NCBI GenBank assembly: GCA_016213205.1
Contig: JACRAZ010000047.1
Coordinates: forward strand, 20,819-84,818
Direction: 5' to 3'
Source of the DNA: Burkholderiales bacterium
Lineage (GTDB): Bacteria > Pseudomonadota > Gammaproteobacteria > Burkholderiales > Burkholderiaceae_C
Length of the DNA: 64,000 nucleotides
The position numbers and the translations under genes were made by a program. Positions 8,401 to 16,144 of this stretch are shown here, piece by piece. The notes beneath the pieces were generated by a model. The model was not told where the DNA came from, made no database searches, and was given only the letters and a program-made list of their open reading frames with translations. Positions within the stretch are counted from its first letter, which is position 1. Each line of letters begins with the position of its first letter.

Positions 8401-9383
8401 TGCTCAATGACGACGGCCCGCGCTGTTTGCAATCGGCGCCGCGGCCGGCCTGCGAGCCGGCCTACTGGGTGCGCCAGTACGCCGACGTGGCCGAGCGCAA
8501 GGAAAACTGCCCCCAGCCCGAGGCCGACACGGCGGCACAGGCCGCCAGCCCACCCGGGCCACCACCCGCCGGGTCGCCAACGCCGGCCCCCGCGCCCGCC
8601 CTGCTGGGCGGGCCTGCGTCGGCGGCGACCAAACCAGCGCCTGCAGGGGTTGCGCCAGCGCCGGCGCCGGCCGCGTCGGCCGAACCGCAACCATCGCCGT
8701 CGCCGTCGCCGTCACCATCACCGTCACCGTCACCTTCGCCGTCGGCGTCACCGGCTGCGGCACCCGCCAGCGTGCCCGACACGGCCTGCCAGGGCAAGAC
8801 GATCTACCTGCAGATCTACGGCCCCGACATGCGCAGCAGCCTGCGTGGCCTGCGCGACGAGCTGCGTGCGCTGGGCGCCTCGGTGCCACCGATCGAGGAT
8901 GTGTGGAGCAGCGCCCGCCGCGCGGGCCGCAACGCACCGCGGCCGGTGAGCCGGCCCACGCTGATCGTGCACGACGCGGCCTCGCAGGCCTGCGCCGAGC
9001 TGATCAAGCGCCCGAACTGGGTGGTGCAGCCGCTGGCCGCGCAACTGCAGGGCACCCCGGGCGTGCTGGAGCTCTGGGTGCCCCTGCTGGCCGATGCCAG
9101 CCGGCTGCCACCCGACCCGGCCTGGTGCTACCAGGAAGACCGGCAGCAGGCCGGCCCGCAGCGCTACGGCGTGCATTGCCACGCCAGCGAGCCGGCCTGC
9201 CGCGACGCGCGGGGCCCGCACCCGCAGCGGGTGCAGTCCGCCTGCACGGCCACCCCGCTGTCGGGCCACGAGACGCTGCCGTTCCAGCGCGGCTGGGCCG
9301 GCTCCTGGTACCTGCTGGGGCCGCAGCCCTTCGGCGCGCCCTTCCCGCCCCTGGCCCCCGCGGCACGCGCGGCGCCCTCCTGA
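5412..9383 (+). CDS. Giant membrane-integrated patatin-like phospholipase with Pro/Ser linker and C-terminal domain
   Basis: The chosen start is GTG at 5412, preceded by AAGGAG; the frame also opens at 5370. The protein has 1,323 residues. A glycine-rich oxyanion motif SGGGIRSATFCFG lies near residue 55. The nucleophile segment STVSGGGYIG follows (Ser about 88). The catalytic DGG (LSDGGHFENTG, Asp about 670) completes a patatin Ser-Asp dyad. Between them, residues ~165-457 hold about eight hydrophobic membrane segments, with a (GA)n run near residue 195. A hydrophobic stretch occurs near residue 870. Residues ~1040-1115 form a low-complexity Pro/Ala then Ser-Pro linker. A Cys-containing C-terminal domain begins around GKTIYLQIYGPD. 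The likely activity is membrane lipid acyl hydrolysis; the biological role is unknown. The gene stands alone, divergent from DUF5916 and convergent with the efflux operon. Confidence 0.8.
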   Translation: MNPDSSAPAPASPAAAPPEVPAPSQISALCAERRAALPPEARDALPPAPWGLALSGGGIRSATFCFGLIKALARQRLLHRFDLMSTVSGGGYIGATVGKLYQNAQAAGQGPLAVEAALADAESRWFAHWLRANGRYLIPRGTQDLVFALANFSRNLVGIHLELAFVCLLLGSVLVGLDLLVWGWADGLYRSAGAGAGAGAQGPAGTALLALLSPWPTPWLLLPLPLWAGAVAACAYWVMPARAGQSLGWPRWLGAALGLAGTLVVARLWSPGAPGPAGSLALPPLLLPLVAGLLAAWVAGTALAWWLVPQHPNDPDRARNRLTTLLAHMLRVGLVLAGLGLVDLLAWRLAAPRHDRQWLAGGALVLLAAALRAVLPKISDLPRSLTPTLRRGLISMVNLAGLALVALLLVFWVSLLHRAATLSLFPADKQLTVQFALAWRWLLLLAGPVALVVALSWRNQDFLNRSSLYAFYRARLVRSYLGAANPARFGPGTHSATDPMPGPTGNGGARVRVEEVAADDDVPMARYQPHAGGGPVHLINVCLNQTRDPRGSLFNQDRKGLPLTIGPRGQVSVGDDAWRAVRPDGALSLGAWTAISGAAVAPGLGSSTRPGVAALLTMSGVRLGYWWDSAALQRPGTAPALPQVGKYGQLLSELRGRFDGDARRHWYLSDGGHFENTGAYPLLRAECALVLVADCGADPRYAFGDLENLVRKARIDLQAEITFLKPRPGPAQACGFGSLNDLASADSQACLALARVHYGRSGRQGHLVIVKPNMCAGTPVDLVNFKADNPLFPQEPTTDQFFSEAQWESYFKLGQALGERLDLGMLGDLPAFDSTHFMPDDGAITITVDGEPQIATPPKRLPSRIAATGAVTASISMGAVATLATTAWQAVESERQARNQAATIDPASFKELADIFGRPEANLPPPLATPPAGAGPAHAPPGRVGEMATALLRIGEVACNEHNSHAFRQSNLMQLMVASTKKACAEAPAHHPACDALLNDDGPRCLQSAPRPACEPAYWVRQYADVAERKENCPQPEADTAAQAASPPGPPPAGSPTPAPAPALLGGPASAATKPAPAGVAPAPAPAASAEPQPSPSPSPSPSPSPSPSPSASPAAAPASVPDTACQGKTIYLQIYGPDMRSSLRGLRDELRALGASVPPIEDVWSSARRAGRNAPRPVSRPTLIVHDAASQACAELIKRPNWVVQPLAAQLQGTPGVLELWVPLLADASRLPPDPAWCYQEDRQQAGPQRYGVHCHASEPACRDARGPHPQRVQSACTATPLSGHETLPFQRGWAGSWYLLGPQPFGAPFPPLAPAARAAPS
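5981..6014 (+). repeat. Six-base tandem repeat (GCCGGT) encoding an Ala-Gly run in the patatin
   Basis: GCCGGT units are repeated back to back and encode Gly-Ala dipeptides between the first two membrane segments of the patatin. The repeat number could vary between strains by slippage without shifting the frame, because units are six bases. Confidence 0.7.
8694..8750 (+). repeat. Tandem hexamer repeat encoding a Ser-Pro linker
   Basis: About nine imperfect hexamers of the CCGTCG/CCATCA type encode alternating Pro-Ser residues that separate the patatin body from its C-terminal domain. The unit length preserves frame, so linker length may differ between isolates. Confidence 0.8.
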
Positions 9384-9419
9384 GGGGCCGCGCCCGGCAC
9401 CAACCGCGAGTACACGAGC

Positions 9420-9437
9420 CCGGCGCGCCCGCGCCGG
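9420..9437. terminator. Hairpin between convergent patatin and efflux genes
   Basis: CCGGCGCG and CGCGCCGG form a perfect inverted repeat around two bases in the 70-base gap between two converging genes. The position suits a bidirectional terminator; no T-tract is present. The same arms recur at 40062-40089 in another convergent gap. Confidence 0.45.
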
Positions 9438-9453
9438 AGGCGGCTGCCCGGCC

Positions 9454-10866
9454 TCAGCGCAGGCGGGCTTCGTCCTGCGGCCGCTGCCAGCCCCCGCCCA
9501 GCGCGCGGAACAGCTCGGCCTGCGCGGCCACCACCGCACGCCGCGCATCGTGGGCCTGCAGCTGCGCGGCCAGCGCGGCCCGTTCGGCCTCGATCAGCTG
9601 CAGGCGGCTGGATTCACCACCCTCGGTGCGCAGCCGCGTCAGCGTGGCGGCGCGTTGCAGCGCCTCGGCACGGCGCAGCGCATGGCCCAGCGTGGCCAGG
9701 GCCTCGCCGTGGGCCGCCAGCGCATCGTGCGCTTCCTTGAAGGCCTGGGCCACGCTGTCGCGGTAATCCAGCTCCGCCTGCAGGCGCCGCGCCTGCGCGG
9801 CCTGGTGCTGGGCCTCGATGCGGCCGCCGTTCCAGATCGGCTGCGTCAGCGACGCGGCGGCGCTCCAGATCAGCGAGGGCCCGTCGAACAGGCGTGACAG
9901 CGCCGCGCTCTCGCGCCCCACGCTGCCGCTGAGCGTGATGCTGGGGAAGTAGGCCGCGCGCGCCACGTCCATGCGCGCCCCGGCGGCCCGCAGGCGGGCC
10001 TCGCTGGCCTGCACGTCCGGCCGGCGCAGCAGCAGGTCGGAGGGCAGGCCTTCGGGCACGCCCGCCGCCGCGGCGGTGGCGCTGTCGGCCCGCTGCACGC
10101 CTTGCGCCAGCAGCGCCTGGGGCGAGCGGCCCAGCAGCAGCCCGAGCGCCCGCTCGGCCTCGCCGCGGGCGCGCTCCAGCCGCGGCAGCTGCTGCTCGCT
10201 GGCCAGCAGCTCGGCCTCGAGCTGGCGGTAGTCCAGCTCGGCCAGTTCGCCGGCGGCCTGGCGCAGTCCCTGCAGGCGCAGGCCCTCGCGCTGCGATTGC
10301 AGCAGCGTGCGGTACACGCCGATCTGCGCATCCAGCGATTGCAGCGCCGCATAGGCCTGCACCACCTGGGCGGCCAGCGCGGTGCGCAGCGTGTCGCGGG
10401 CGAATTCACCGGCCAGCAGTTCCGCCCTGGCCGCCGCGCTGGCGGATGCCACGCGCTGCCACAGGTCGAGCTCGTAGCTCACGTTCAGCGCGGCCCGCAC
10501 ATCGGTGGCCACCGGCGAGGCCCCGCCCAGCGGCACCGCGCCGGTTTCGGTGACACGCTGGCGCGCGCCGCCCAGCGAGGCCGCCACCACCGGCCAGCGT
10601 TCGGCCTGCGCGCCCCGCAGCACGGCCCGCGCTTCGTCGATGCGGGCCATCAGCCGCGCCAGGTCGCGGTTGTGCGCAAGCGCCTCCTCGACCAGCGCGT
10701 CGATGTGCGGGTCGCCGAAACGCTGCCACCAGCCGGGCGCCAGGCTCACCGCGGTGCCCGCGGGCAGTTCCAGCACCGGGGGGTCCTGCGGTGCGCGGGG
10801 CGGCACGGCGCAGGCGGCCAGCACGCCGGCGGCCGCCAGCACGGCCAGTGAAACGAGCGGCCTCAT
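9454..10866 (-). CDS. NodT-family outer-membrane efflux lipoprotein (TolC-like channel)
   Basis: A 470-residue outer-membrane factor of a tripartite efflux pump. The N-terminus is a lipoprotein signal with lipobox LAAC (Cys19). Two outer-membrane-efflux repeats follow, seen as long amphipathic helices (WWQRFGDPHIDALVEEALAHN and VQAYAALQSLDAQI in the first half; RRPDVQASEARLRAAGARM and AYFPSITLSGSVG in the second), which is the usual NodT/OprM pattern. The start at 10866 has the ribosome-binding site AAGGAG. Its ATG overlaps the TGA of the RND gene by four bases (ATGA), showing translational coupling within a three-gene operon. Confidence 0.93.
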   Translation of the reverse strand: MRPLVSLAVLAAAGVLAACAVPPRAPQDPPVLELPAGTAVSLAPGWWQRFGDPHIDALVEEALAHNRDLARLMARIDEARAVLRGAQAERWPVVAASLGGARQRVTETGAVPLGGASPVATDVRAALNVSYELDLWQRVASASAAARAELLAGEFARDTLRTALAAQVVQAYAALQSLDAQIGVYRTLLQSQREGLRLQGLRQAAGELAELDYRQLEAELLASEQQLPRLERARGEAERALGLLLGRSPQALLAQGVQRADSATAAAAGVPEGLPSDLLLRRPDVQASEARLRAAGARMDVARAAYFPSITLSGSVGRESAALSRLFDGPSLIWSAAASLTQPIWNGGRIEAQHQAAQARRLQAELDYRDSVAQAFKEAHDALAAHGEALATLGHALRRAEALQRAATLTRLRTEGGESSRLQLIEAERAALAAQLQAHDARRAVVAAQAELFRALGGGWQRPQDEARLR

Positions 10867-13800
10867 GCCGATTCTCCTTGTGCGCCATGCACCTGCGGGT
10901 GCAGCGCGGCCTGGCGCTGGATCATGTGCACGTGCTCGGTCTCGGCCTGGATCTCGGCCGTGCTGCGGGTCTCGCGCAGCGTTCGCGCGGTGACCAGCTT
11001 GAAGAACATCGGCACGAAGAAGATGGCCAGGAAGGTGGCCGCCAGCATGCCGCCCATCACGCCGGTGCCCACCGACTGCCGCGCCGCGGCGCCGGCGCCG
11101 CTGGAAATGGCCAGCGGCAACACGCCCAGGATGAAGGCCAGCGAGGTCATGATGATCGGCCGGAAGCGCAGGCGCGCGGCCTCCAGCGCGGCGGCCGAGG
11201 CGCTCATGCCCTCGTGGTGCTTGAGCGAGGCGTACTCGACGATCAGGATCGCGTTCTTCGCCGCCAGGCCCAGCAGCGTGACCAGGCCGATCTGGAAGTA
11301 CACGTCGTTGGTGAACTGGCGCAGGGTCACCGCCGCCAGCGCGCCGAAGGTGCCGAAGGGCAGCGCCAGCAGCACGCTCAGCGGCAGCGACCACTTCTCG
11401 TACTGGGCCGACAGGATCAGGAACACCATCAAAGCACCCAGCGCCAGCGCCAGGCCGGAGGTGCCGGACGAGCGCTTTTCCTGGTAGGACGCACCACCCC
11501 AGTCGAAGCTGAAGTCCGGCGGCAGCACTTCCTTCGCGATGCGTTCGACCTCGGCGATCGCCTGGCCCGAGCTGACGCCCGGCGCGCCCTGGCCGAACAG
11601 CTTCACCGCCGGCAGGTTGTTGAAGCGGTCCAGCGTTTCCGGGCCGGCCGAGAAGCTCACCGTGGCCAGCGCCGACACCGGCACCATCTTGCCGCTGTCC
11701 GAGCGCACCCAGAGCCGGCCGATGTCGTCCGGCCGCTTGCGGTAGGGCGCGTCGGCCGACATCAGCACCTGCCAGGCGCGGCCGTACTTGTTGAAGTCGT
11801 TCACGTAGTAGCTGCCCAGCGTGGCCGAGAGCGTGTTGAACAGCTCGTCCACCGGCACGCCCAGCGCCTTGGCGCGTTCACGGTCCACGTCCACGCGCAG
11901 CTGCGGCGATTGCGCGCGCCACAGGCTCTGCACCATGCCCAGTTGCTTGCTCTGCGACACGGCGCCCTGGAACTGCTGCATCACCTCGGCCAGGCGCTGC
12001 GCGCCGCCTTCGCCGCGGTTCTGGATGTAGAACTCGAAGCCGCCCGCGGTGCCCAGGCCGAAGATCGGCGGCGGGTTGAAGGCCAGCACGAGCGCCTCCT
12101 TGATGCCGGCGGTCTTCATGAACAGCTCGCCCACCAGCGCCGTCACCGGCACCGGGCGCTCGTGCCAGGGGGTCTGGGTGACGAAGATCGTGGCCGCGTT
12201 GTTGCGGTAGCCGCCGCCCAGGAAATCGAAGCCGGTGAAGGCCACCACGTCCTTGTTGAACGGGTTGCTCTTGATCGCGGCGATCACCTCGCCCACCACC
12301 TTGTCGGTGCGCTCGAGCGAGGCGCCGTCGGGCAGGATCACCGCGGCGATGTAGAAGCCCTGGTCTTCGTCGGGCACCAGCGAGCCCGGCGTCACGCGCC
12401 ACAGCCCCGCGGTGAGCGCCACCATGCCCGCGAACAGCAGGAGGCCGATGCCCGCGCGCCGCACCATGAAGCCCACGCCGCGCACGTAGCGGCCGGTGAT
12501 GCGGTGGAACCAGCCATTGAAGGCGGTGAAGATGCGGCCGGGCTGCTTGTGCTCGCGCTTGAGGATCAGCACGCACAGCGAGGGCGTGAGCGTGAGCGCC
12601 ACGATGCCGGAGATGACCACCGCGATCGCGATCGTCACCGCGAACTGGCGGTACAGCTCGCCGGTGAGGCCGCCCAGGAAGGCGATCGGCACGAACACCG
12701 CGCACAGCACCAGCACGATGGCCACCACCGGGCCCGAGACCTCGCGCATGGCCACGATCGCGGCCTCGCGCGCGCCCATGTGCTCCTCGTGCATGATGCG
12801 CTCGACGTTCTCGAGCACCACGATCGCATCGTCCACCACGATGCCGATGGCCAGCACCATGCCGAACAGGGTGAGCGTGTTGATCGAGTAGCCCAGCATC
12901 AGCAGCCCGGCGAAGGTGCCGATCAGCGAGACCGGCACCGCCACCAGCGGGATCAGCGTGGCGCGCCAGTTCTGCAGGAACACGAACACCACCAGGATCA
13001 CCAGCACCATGGCCTCGGCCAGGGTCTTGACCACCTCCTCGATCGACACCTTCACGAAGCGCGTGGTGTCGTAGGGCACCGAGTGGCTCAGCCCCTTGGG
13101 AAAGCGGGTGGCCAGCGCATCGACGGTGGATTCGACCTCGCGCGCCACGTCCAGCGCATTGGCGCCCGGCTGCAGGAACACGCCCACCAGCGTGGCGCTC
13201 TGGCCGTTGATGCGGCCGATGAAGTCGTAGTCCTTCGAGCCCAGCTCGACGCGCGCCACGTCCTTCAAGCGCACGGTGCTGCCGTTGGGGTCGGCCCGCA
13301 CGATGATCTGCTCGAACTGCTTGGCATCCGACAGCCGGCCCTGGGTGGTGATGGTGTAGACCATCTCCTGCGCGCCGCCGGTGGGCGACTGGCCCACCTT
13401 GCCGGCGGCGAACTGCGCGTTCTGCTCGTTGATGGCGCGTGCCACGTCGCCGGTGGTGAGCTTGAGCTGCGCCAGGCGGTCGGGCTTGAGCCAGATCCGC
13501 ATCGCGTAGTCCTTGGCGCCGAAGATCTGCACGTTGGTGGTGCCCGGCACGCGCTTGATCGCGTCCAGCACGTTCAGCGTCACGTAGTTGCTGATCTCCA
13601 GGTCGCTGCGCGTGTTGTCCGGCGAGAAGAAGGCCAGCACCTGCAGGAAGGCCGAGCTGCCCTTCTCCACCGTGACGCCCTGGCGCCGCACTTCCTGCGG
13701 CAGCTTGGCCTCGGCCTGCTTGACGCGGTTGTTCACCAGCTGCGCGGCCTGGTCGACGTTGGTGCCGATGTCGAAGGTGACCTGGATCGTGACGATGCCG

Positions 13801-14057
13801 TTGGAGGTGGAGGTCGAGCCCATGTAGATCATGTGCTCGACGCCGTTGATCGCGTTTTCCAGCGGCGCGGCCACGGTCTGCTCGATCACCTCGGCGCTGG
13901 CGCCGGGGTAGATGGCGGTGACGCTGACCACCGGCGGGGCGATCTCGGGGTATTGCGCGATCGGCAGCGAACGCATCGCCGAGAGGCCGGCGATGACGAT
14001 GAAGATCGAGAGCACCGCCGCGAAGATCGGGCGGTCGATGAAGAAGCGGGAGAACAT
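10863..14057 (-). CDS. RND multidrug efflux transporter, HAE1 family (AcrB/MexB-like)
   Basis: At 1,064 residues it has the usual AcrB length and begins with the family signature MFSRFFIDRPIFAAVLSI. It is an inner-membrane proton/drug antiporter that takes substrates from the periplasm and outer leaflet and passes them to the outer-membrane channel. The proton-relay aspartates in transmembrane helix 4 are present (GIVVDDAIVVLENVERI, Asp409 and Asp410). Other family markers are QVTFDIGTNVDQAAQLVNNR, the DEDQGFY segment and the C-terminal VTLLGLAAKNAILIVEYA. It lies 12 bases after the adaptor gene and overlaps the channel gene by four bases. Control is probably through the divergent TetR regulator. 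Confidence 0.96.
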   Translation of the reverse strand: MFSRFFIDRPIFAAVLSIFIVIAGLSAMRSLPIAQYPEIAPPVVSVTAIYPGASAEVIEQTVAAPLENAINGVEHMIYMGSTSTSNGIVTIQVTFDIGTNVDQAAQLVNNRVKQAEAKLPQEVRRQGVTVEKGSSAFLQVLAFFSPDNTRSDLEISNYVTLNVLDAIKRVPGTTNVQIFGAKDYAMRIWLKPDRLAQLKLTTGDVARAINEQNAQFAAGKVGQSPTGGAQEMVYTITTQGRLSDAKQFEQIIVRADPNGSTVRLKDVARVELGSKDYDFIGRINGQSATLVGVFLQPGANALDVAREVESTVDALATRFPKGLSHSVPYDTTRFVKVSIEEVVKTLAEAMVLVILVVFVFLQNWRATLIPLVAVPVSLIGTFAGLLMLGYSINTLTLFGMVLAIGIVVDDAIVVLENVERIMHEEHMGAREAAIVAMREVSGPVVAIVLVLCAVFVPIAFLGGLTGELYRQFAVTIAIAVVISGIVALTLTPSLCVLILKREHKQPGRIFTAFNGWFHRITGRYVRGVGFMVRRAGIGLLLFAGMVALTAGLWRVTPGSLVPDEDQGFYIAAVILPDGASLERTDKVVGEVIAAIKSNPFNKDVVAFTGFDFLGGGYRNNAATIFVTQTPWHERPVPVTALVGELFMKTAGIKEALVLAFNPPPIFGLGTAGGFEFYIQNRGEGGAQRLAEVMQQFQGAVSQSKQLGMVQSLWRAQSPQLRVDVDRERAKALGVPVDELFNTLSATLGSYYVNDFNKYGRAWQVLMSADAPYRKRPDDIGRLWVRSDSGKMVPVSALATVSFSAGPETLDRFNNLPAVKLFGQGAPGVSSGQAIAEVERIAKEVLPPDFSFDWGGASYQEKRSSGTSGLALALGALMVFLILSAQYEKWSLPLSVLLALPFGTFGALAAVTLRQFTNDVYFQIGLVTLLGLAAKNAILIVEYASLKHHEGMSASAAALEAARLRFRPIIMTSLAFILGVLPLAISSGAGAAARQSVGTGVMGGMLAATFLAIFFVPMFFKLVTARTLRETRSTAEIQAETEHVHMIQRQAALHPQVHGAQGESA

Positions 14058-14069
14058 GCCGGGCCCCGC

Positions 14070-15296
14070 TTACTTCGAGGCCGGCCGCGCCGCTGAAGCG
14101 GCCGCCGATGCGGCCGCCGGTGGCGCCCCCGCCGGTGCGGCGCCTCCCAGCTGGATGGGCGCGCCCGGGAAGAAGATGCGGGCCATGCCGTCGACGATGA
14201 CCGCGTCGCCCGCCGCGAGGCCCGAGCGGATGATCCAGCCATCGGCCAGCTGCTCGCCCACCACCACCGGTTTGGGCATCGCCTTGCCATCGGCCGCCAG
14301 GTAGACGAACTTGCCCTGCGGGCCTTCGAGCACCGCGCGGGCGGGCAGCTTCACCGCCTTCGGGCGGCTGGCGCCCAGCAGGCGCACGCGCACGAACTGG
14401 CCGGGCTTGAGCAGCCCGTCGGGGTTGGGCAGTTCGGCCTCGGCCTCAATGGTGCCGGTGCTGCCCGACACCCGCGTGTCGGCGAACACCAGCTTGCCCT
14501 TGCGGGCCACCATGCTGCCGTCGGCCAGCTTCACTTCCACCTCGAAGGCCTCGTTCGCGGGCAGCTTCAGGGCGCCGCTGGCGGCCTCGGCGCGCCAGCG
14601 CTGCTGGTCGGTGTCGGCCAGGCCGAAGCGCAGCTTGATCGGGTTCGTCTGCACCAGCGTGGTCAGCAGGGTTTCGGGGCCGGCCACCAGCGTGCCTTCG
14701 GACACCTGCGAGCGGCCCACCACGCCGGCGATCGGCGCCTCGACCCGCGCATAACCCAGGTTCAGCGCGGCCTCGCTGCGGCGCGCCTGGGCGCCCTTCA
14801 CGTCGGCGCGGGCGATCTGCTCGGCCGAGGCCGCGTCGTCATACTCGCGCTGGCTCACCGCCTTGGCTTCCCACAGCGGCTTCAGCCGGGCCAGCGTGCG
14901 GGCGGCCTGCGCATGGCGCGCCTCGGCCGCGGCCAGGTCGGCCTCGGCGCGGTTGAAGGCGGCCTGGAACGGTGCCGCATCCAGCGCGTACAGCGGCTGG
15001 CCCTTGCGCACCGCCGCACCTTCGGTGAACAGGCGCTGCTGCAGGATGCCGGCCACGCGGGCGCGCACCTCCACATCGCGCGAGCCGGCGGTCTGGCCCA
15101 CGTACTCGTACACCACCGGCACGTCGGCCGGCACCACCTTCTCCACCGTCACCGGCGCCGGCGGTGGCCCGCCGGCATGGCCGCCCTGCGCACCCGAGGG
15201 GCCGCAGCCGGCCAGCAAGGCCACGCCGGCCACGGAAACCAGCACCCCGAGCGGCCACGCCAGTGCGGACCGCAGGGCAAGACGATGATCGGACAT
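14070..15296 (-). CDS. Efflux periplasmic adaptor lipoprotein (membrane fusion protein, AcrA/MexA-like)
   Basis: A 408-residue membrane fusion protein that bridges the RND pump and the outer-membrane channel. The signal peptide ends in lipobox LAGC (Cys31), so it is lipid-anchored in the inner membrane. The biotinyl-lipoyl halves appear as VEVRARVAGILQQRLFTEGA and RVEAPIAGVVGRSQVSEGT, flanking a helical hairpin rich in Ala/Glu/Arg (residues ~110-180). Beta-barrel and membrane-proximal domains follow, and an Ala/Pro-rich tail ends the protein. It is the first gene of the efflux operon; the AcrR-type operator lies 36 bases upstream of its start. Confidence 0.94.
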   Translation of the reverse strand: MSDHRLALRSALAWPLGVLVSVAGVALLAGCGPSGAQGGHAGGPPPAPVTVEKVVPADVPVVYEYVGQTAGSRDVEVRARVAGILQQRLFTEGAAVRKGQPLYALDAAPFQAAFNRAEADLAAAEARHAQAARTLARLKPLWEAKAVSQREYDDAASAEQIARADVKGAQARRSEAALNLGYARVEAPIAGVVGRSQVSEGTLVAGPETLLTTLVQTNPIKLRFGLADTDQQRWRAEAASGALKLPANEAFEVEVKLADGSMVARKGKLVFADTRVSGSTGTIEAEAELPNPDGLLKPGQFVRVRLLGASRPKAVKLPARAVLEGPQGKFVYLAADGKAMPKPVVVGEQLADGWIIRSGLAAGDAVIVDGMARIFFPGAPIQLGGAAPAGAPPAAASAAASAARPASK

Positions 15297-15332
15297 GCCT
15301 GTCTACCTTGTTCCTGTTGTGGCCGCGAAGTT

Positions 15333-15356
15333 TACATACATCCGTGAATGTATGAT
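15333..15356. promoter_or_regulatory. AcrR/TtgR-type operator between the efflux operon and the TetR gene
   Basis: A palindrome with perfect 7-bp arms, CATACAT at 15335-15341 and ATGTATG at 15348-15354, separated by the six bases CCGTGA. The flanking bases continue partial symmetry (leading TA). As I recall it, the Escherichia coli acrR-acrAB operator has the same CATACAT-N6-ATGTATG core. The AT-rich site stands out in a GC-rich region and sits 36 bases upstream of the adaptor start, so repression of the efflux promoter by the adjacent TetR protein is strongly suggested. Confidence 0.85.
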
Positions 15357-15485
15357 GTCGGCGTAGGGCTTCTCGCCGCAACCGTCCCCGGTCCGGTGCA
15401 CGGGCAGCAAGATGCACGCACCAATGGCGTGCCAGCGGTCGCCGCGCCGAGGCCCACACGCCCCCTCACCCCGGAACAGTCTGCC

Positions 15486-16115
15486 ATGGCCCGCCGCACC
15501 AAGGACGAAGCCCTTGCCACCCGCCACCGCATCCTCGATGCGGCGGAGCTGCTGTTCCAGCAGCACGGTGTCTCGCGCACCACGCTGCAGGACATCGCCC
15601 AGGCGGCCGACGTGACCCGTGGCGCGATCTACTGGCACTTCGAGGACAAGGCCGACCTGTTCAACGCGATGATGGAACGCGCCACCCTGCCGATGGAAGA
15701 GACCCTGGCCGCCCACGCCGGCGAGGCCGACGCGCAAGACCCGCTGCATGGCCTGGAGCTGTGGCTCATCCACGGCCTGCGGCTGATGGCCGAACACGCC
15801 CCCACCCGCCGCGTGTTCGAGATCGCCACCCACAAGGTCGAGTACGTGGACGAGCTGCAGGCCGTGCGCGAGCGCCACCTGCACAACCGCGGCGAGTGCC
15901 TGGCGCACGTGGAGCAGCAGCTCAAGCAGGCCATGAAGCTCGGGCAGATCGGCCGCGGCACGCCCGCGCGCGCGGCGGCGCTGGGCCTGCATGCGCTGGT
16001 GGACGGGCTGATCCAGAACTGGATGCTCGACCCCACGGCCTTCGACCTGGTGAAGGTGGGCCGGCAGGTGCTGCGCGCCTACCTCGCGGGGCTGCGCCCG
16101 GCCGAGGCACACTGA
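15486..16115 (+). CDS. TetR-family efflux repressor (AcrR/TtgR-like)
   Basis: A 209-residue regulator beginning MARRTKDEALATRHRILDAA, very close to AcrR/TtgR N-termini. The helix-turn-helix (residues ~30-52) reads TLQDIAQAADVTRGAIYWHF. The C-terminal ligand-binding domain (HGLELWLIHGLRLMAEHAPT, ALGLHALVDGLIQNWMLDP) matches the AcrR C-terminal type that binds drugs or phenolics. The frame is open to 15348, but the 15486 ATG fits the family N-terminus. It is divergent from the efflux operon over the shared operator. An enoyl-CoA hydratase begins 29 bases downstream and may be cotranscribed. Confidence 0.93.
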   Translation: MARRTKDEALATRHRILDAAELLFQQHGVSRTTLQDIAQAADVTRGAIYWHFEDKADLFNAMMERATLPMEETLAAHAGEADAQDPLHGLELWLIHGLRLMAEHAPTRRVFEIATHKVEYVDELQAVRERHLHNRGECLAHVEQQLKQAMKLGQIGRGTPARAAALGLHALVDGLIQNWMLDPTAFDLVKVGRQVLRAYLAGLRPAEAH

Positions 16116-16144
16116 GGCATCGCCGCATCGACCCCCTGGCCCGC

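Noticed and set aside
8694..8750. Regular repeat considered as a CRISPR array
   Set aside because: The units are six bases with no spacers and encode a Ser-Pro protein linker in frame.
10791..14096. A very long plus-strand open frame (about 1,100 codons) opposite the RND pump gene
   Set aside because: It is a GC-driven shadow of the RND coding sequence, with His/Arg/Gln/Val-rich low-complexity translation and no domain; the minus strand has clear AcrB family motifs.
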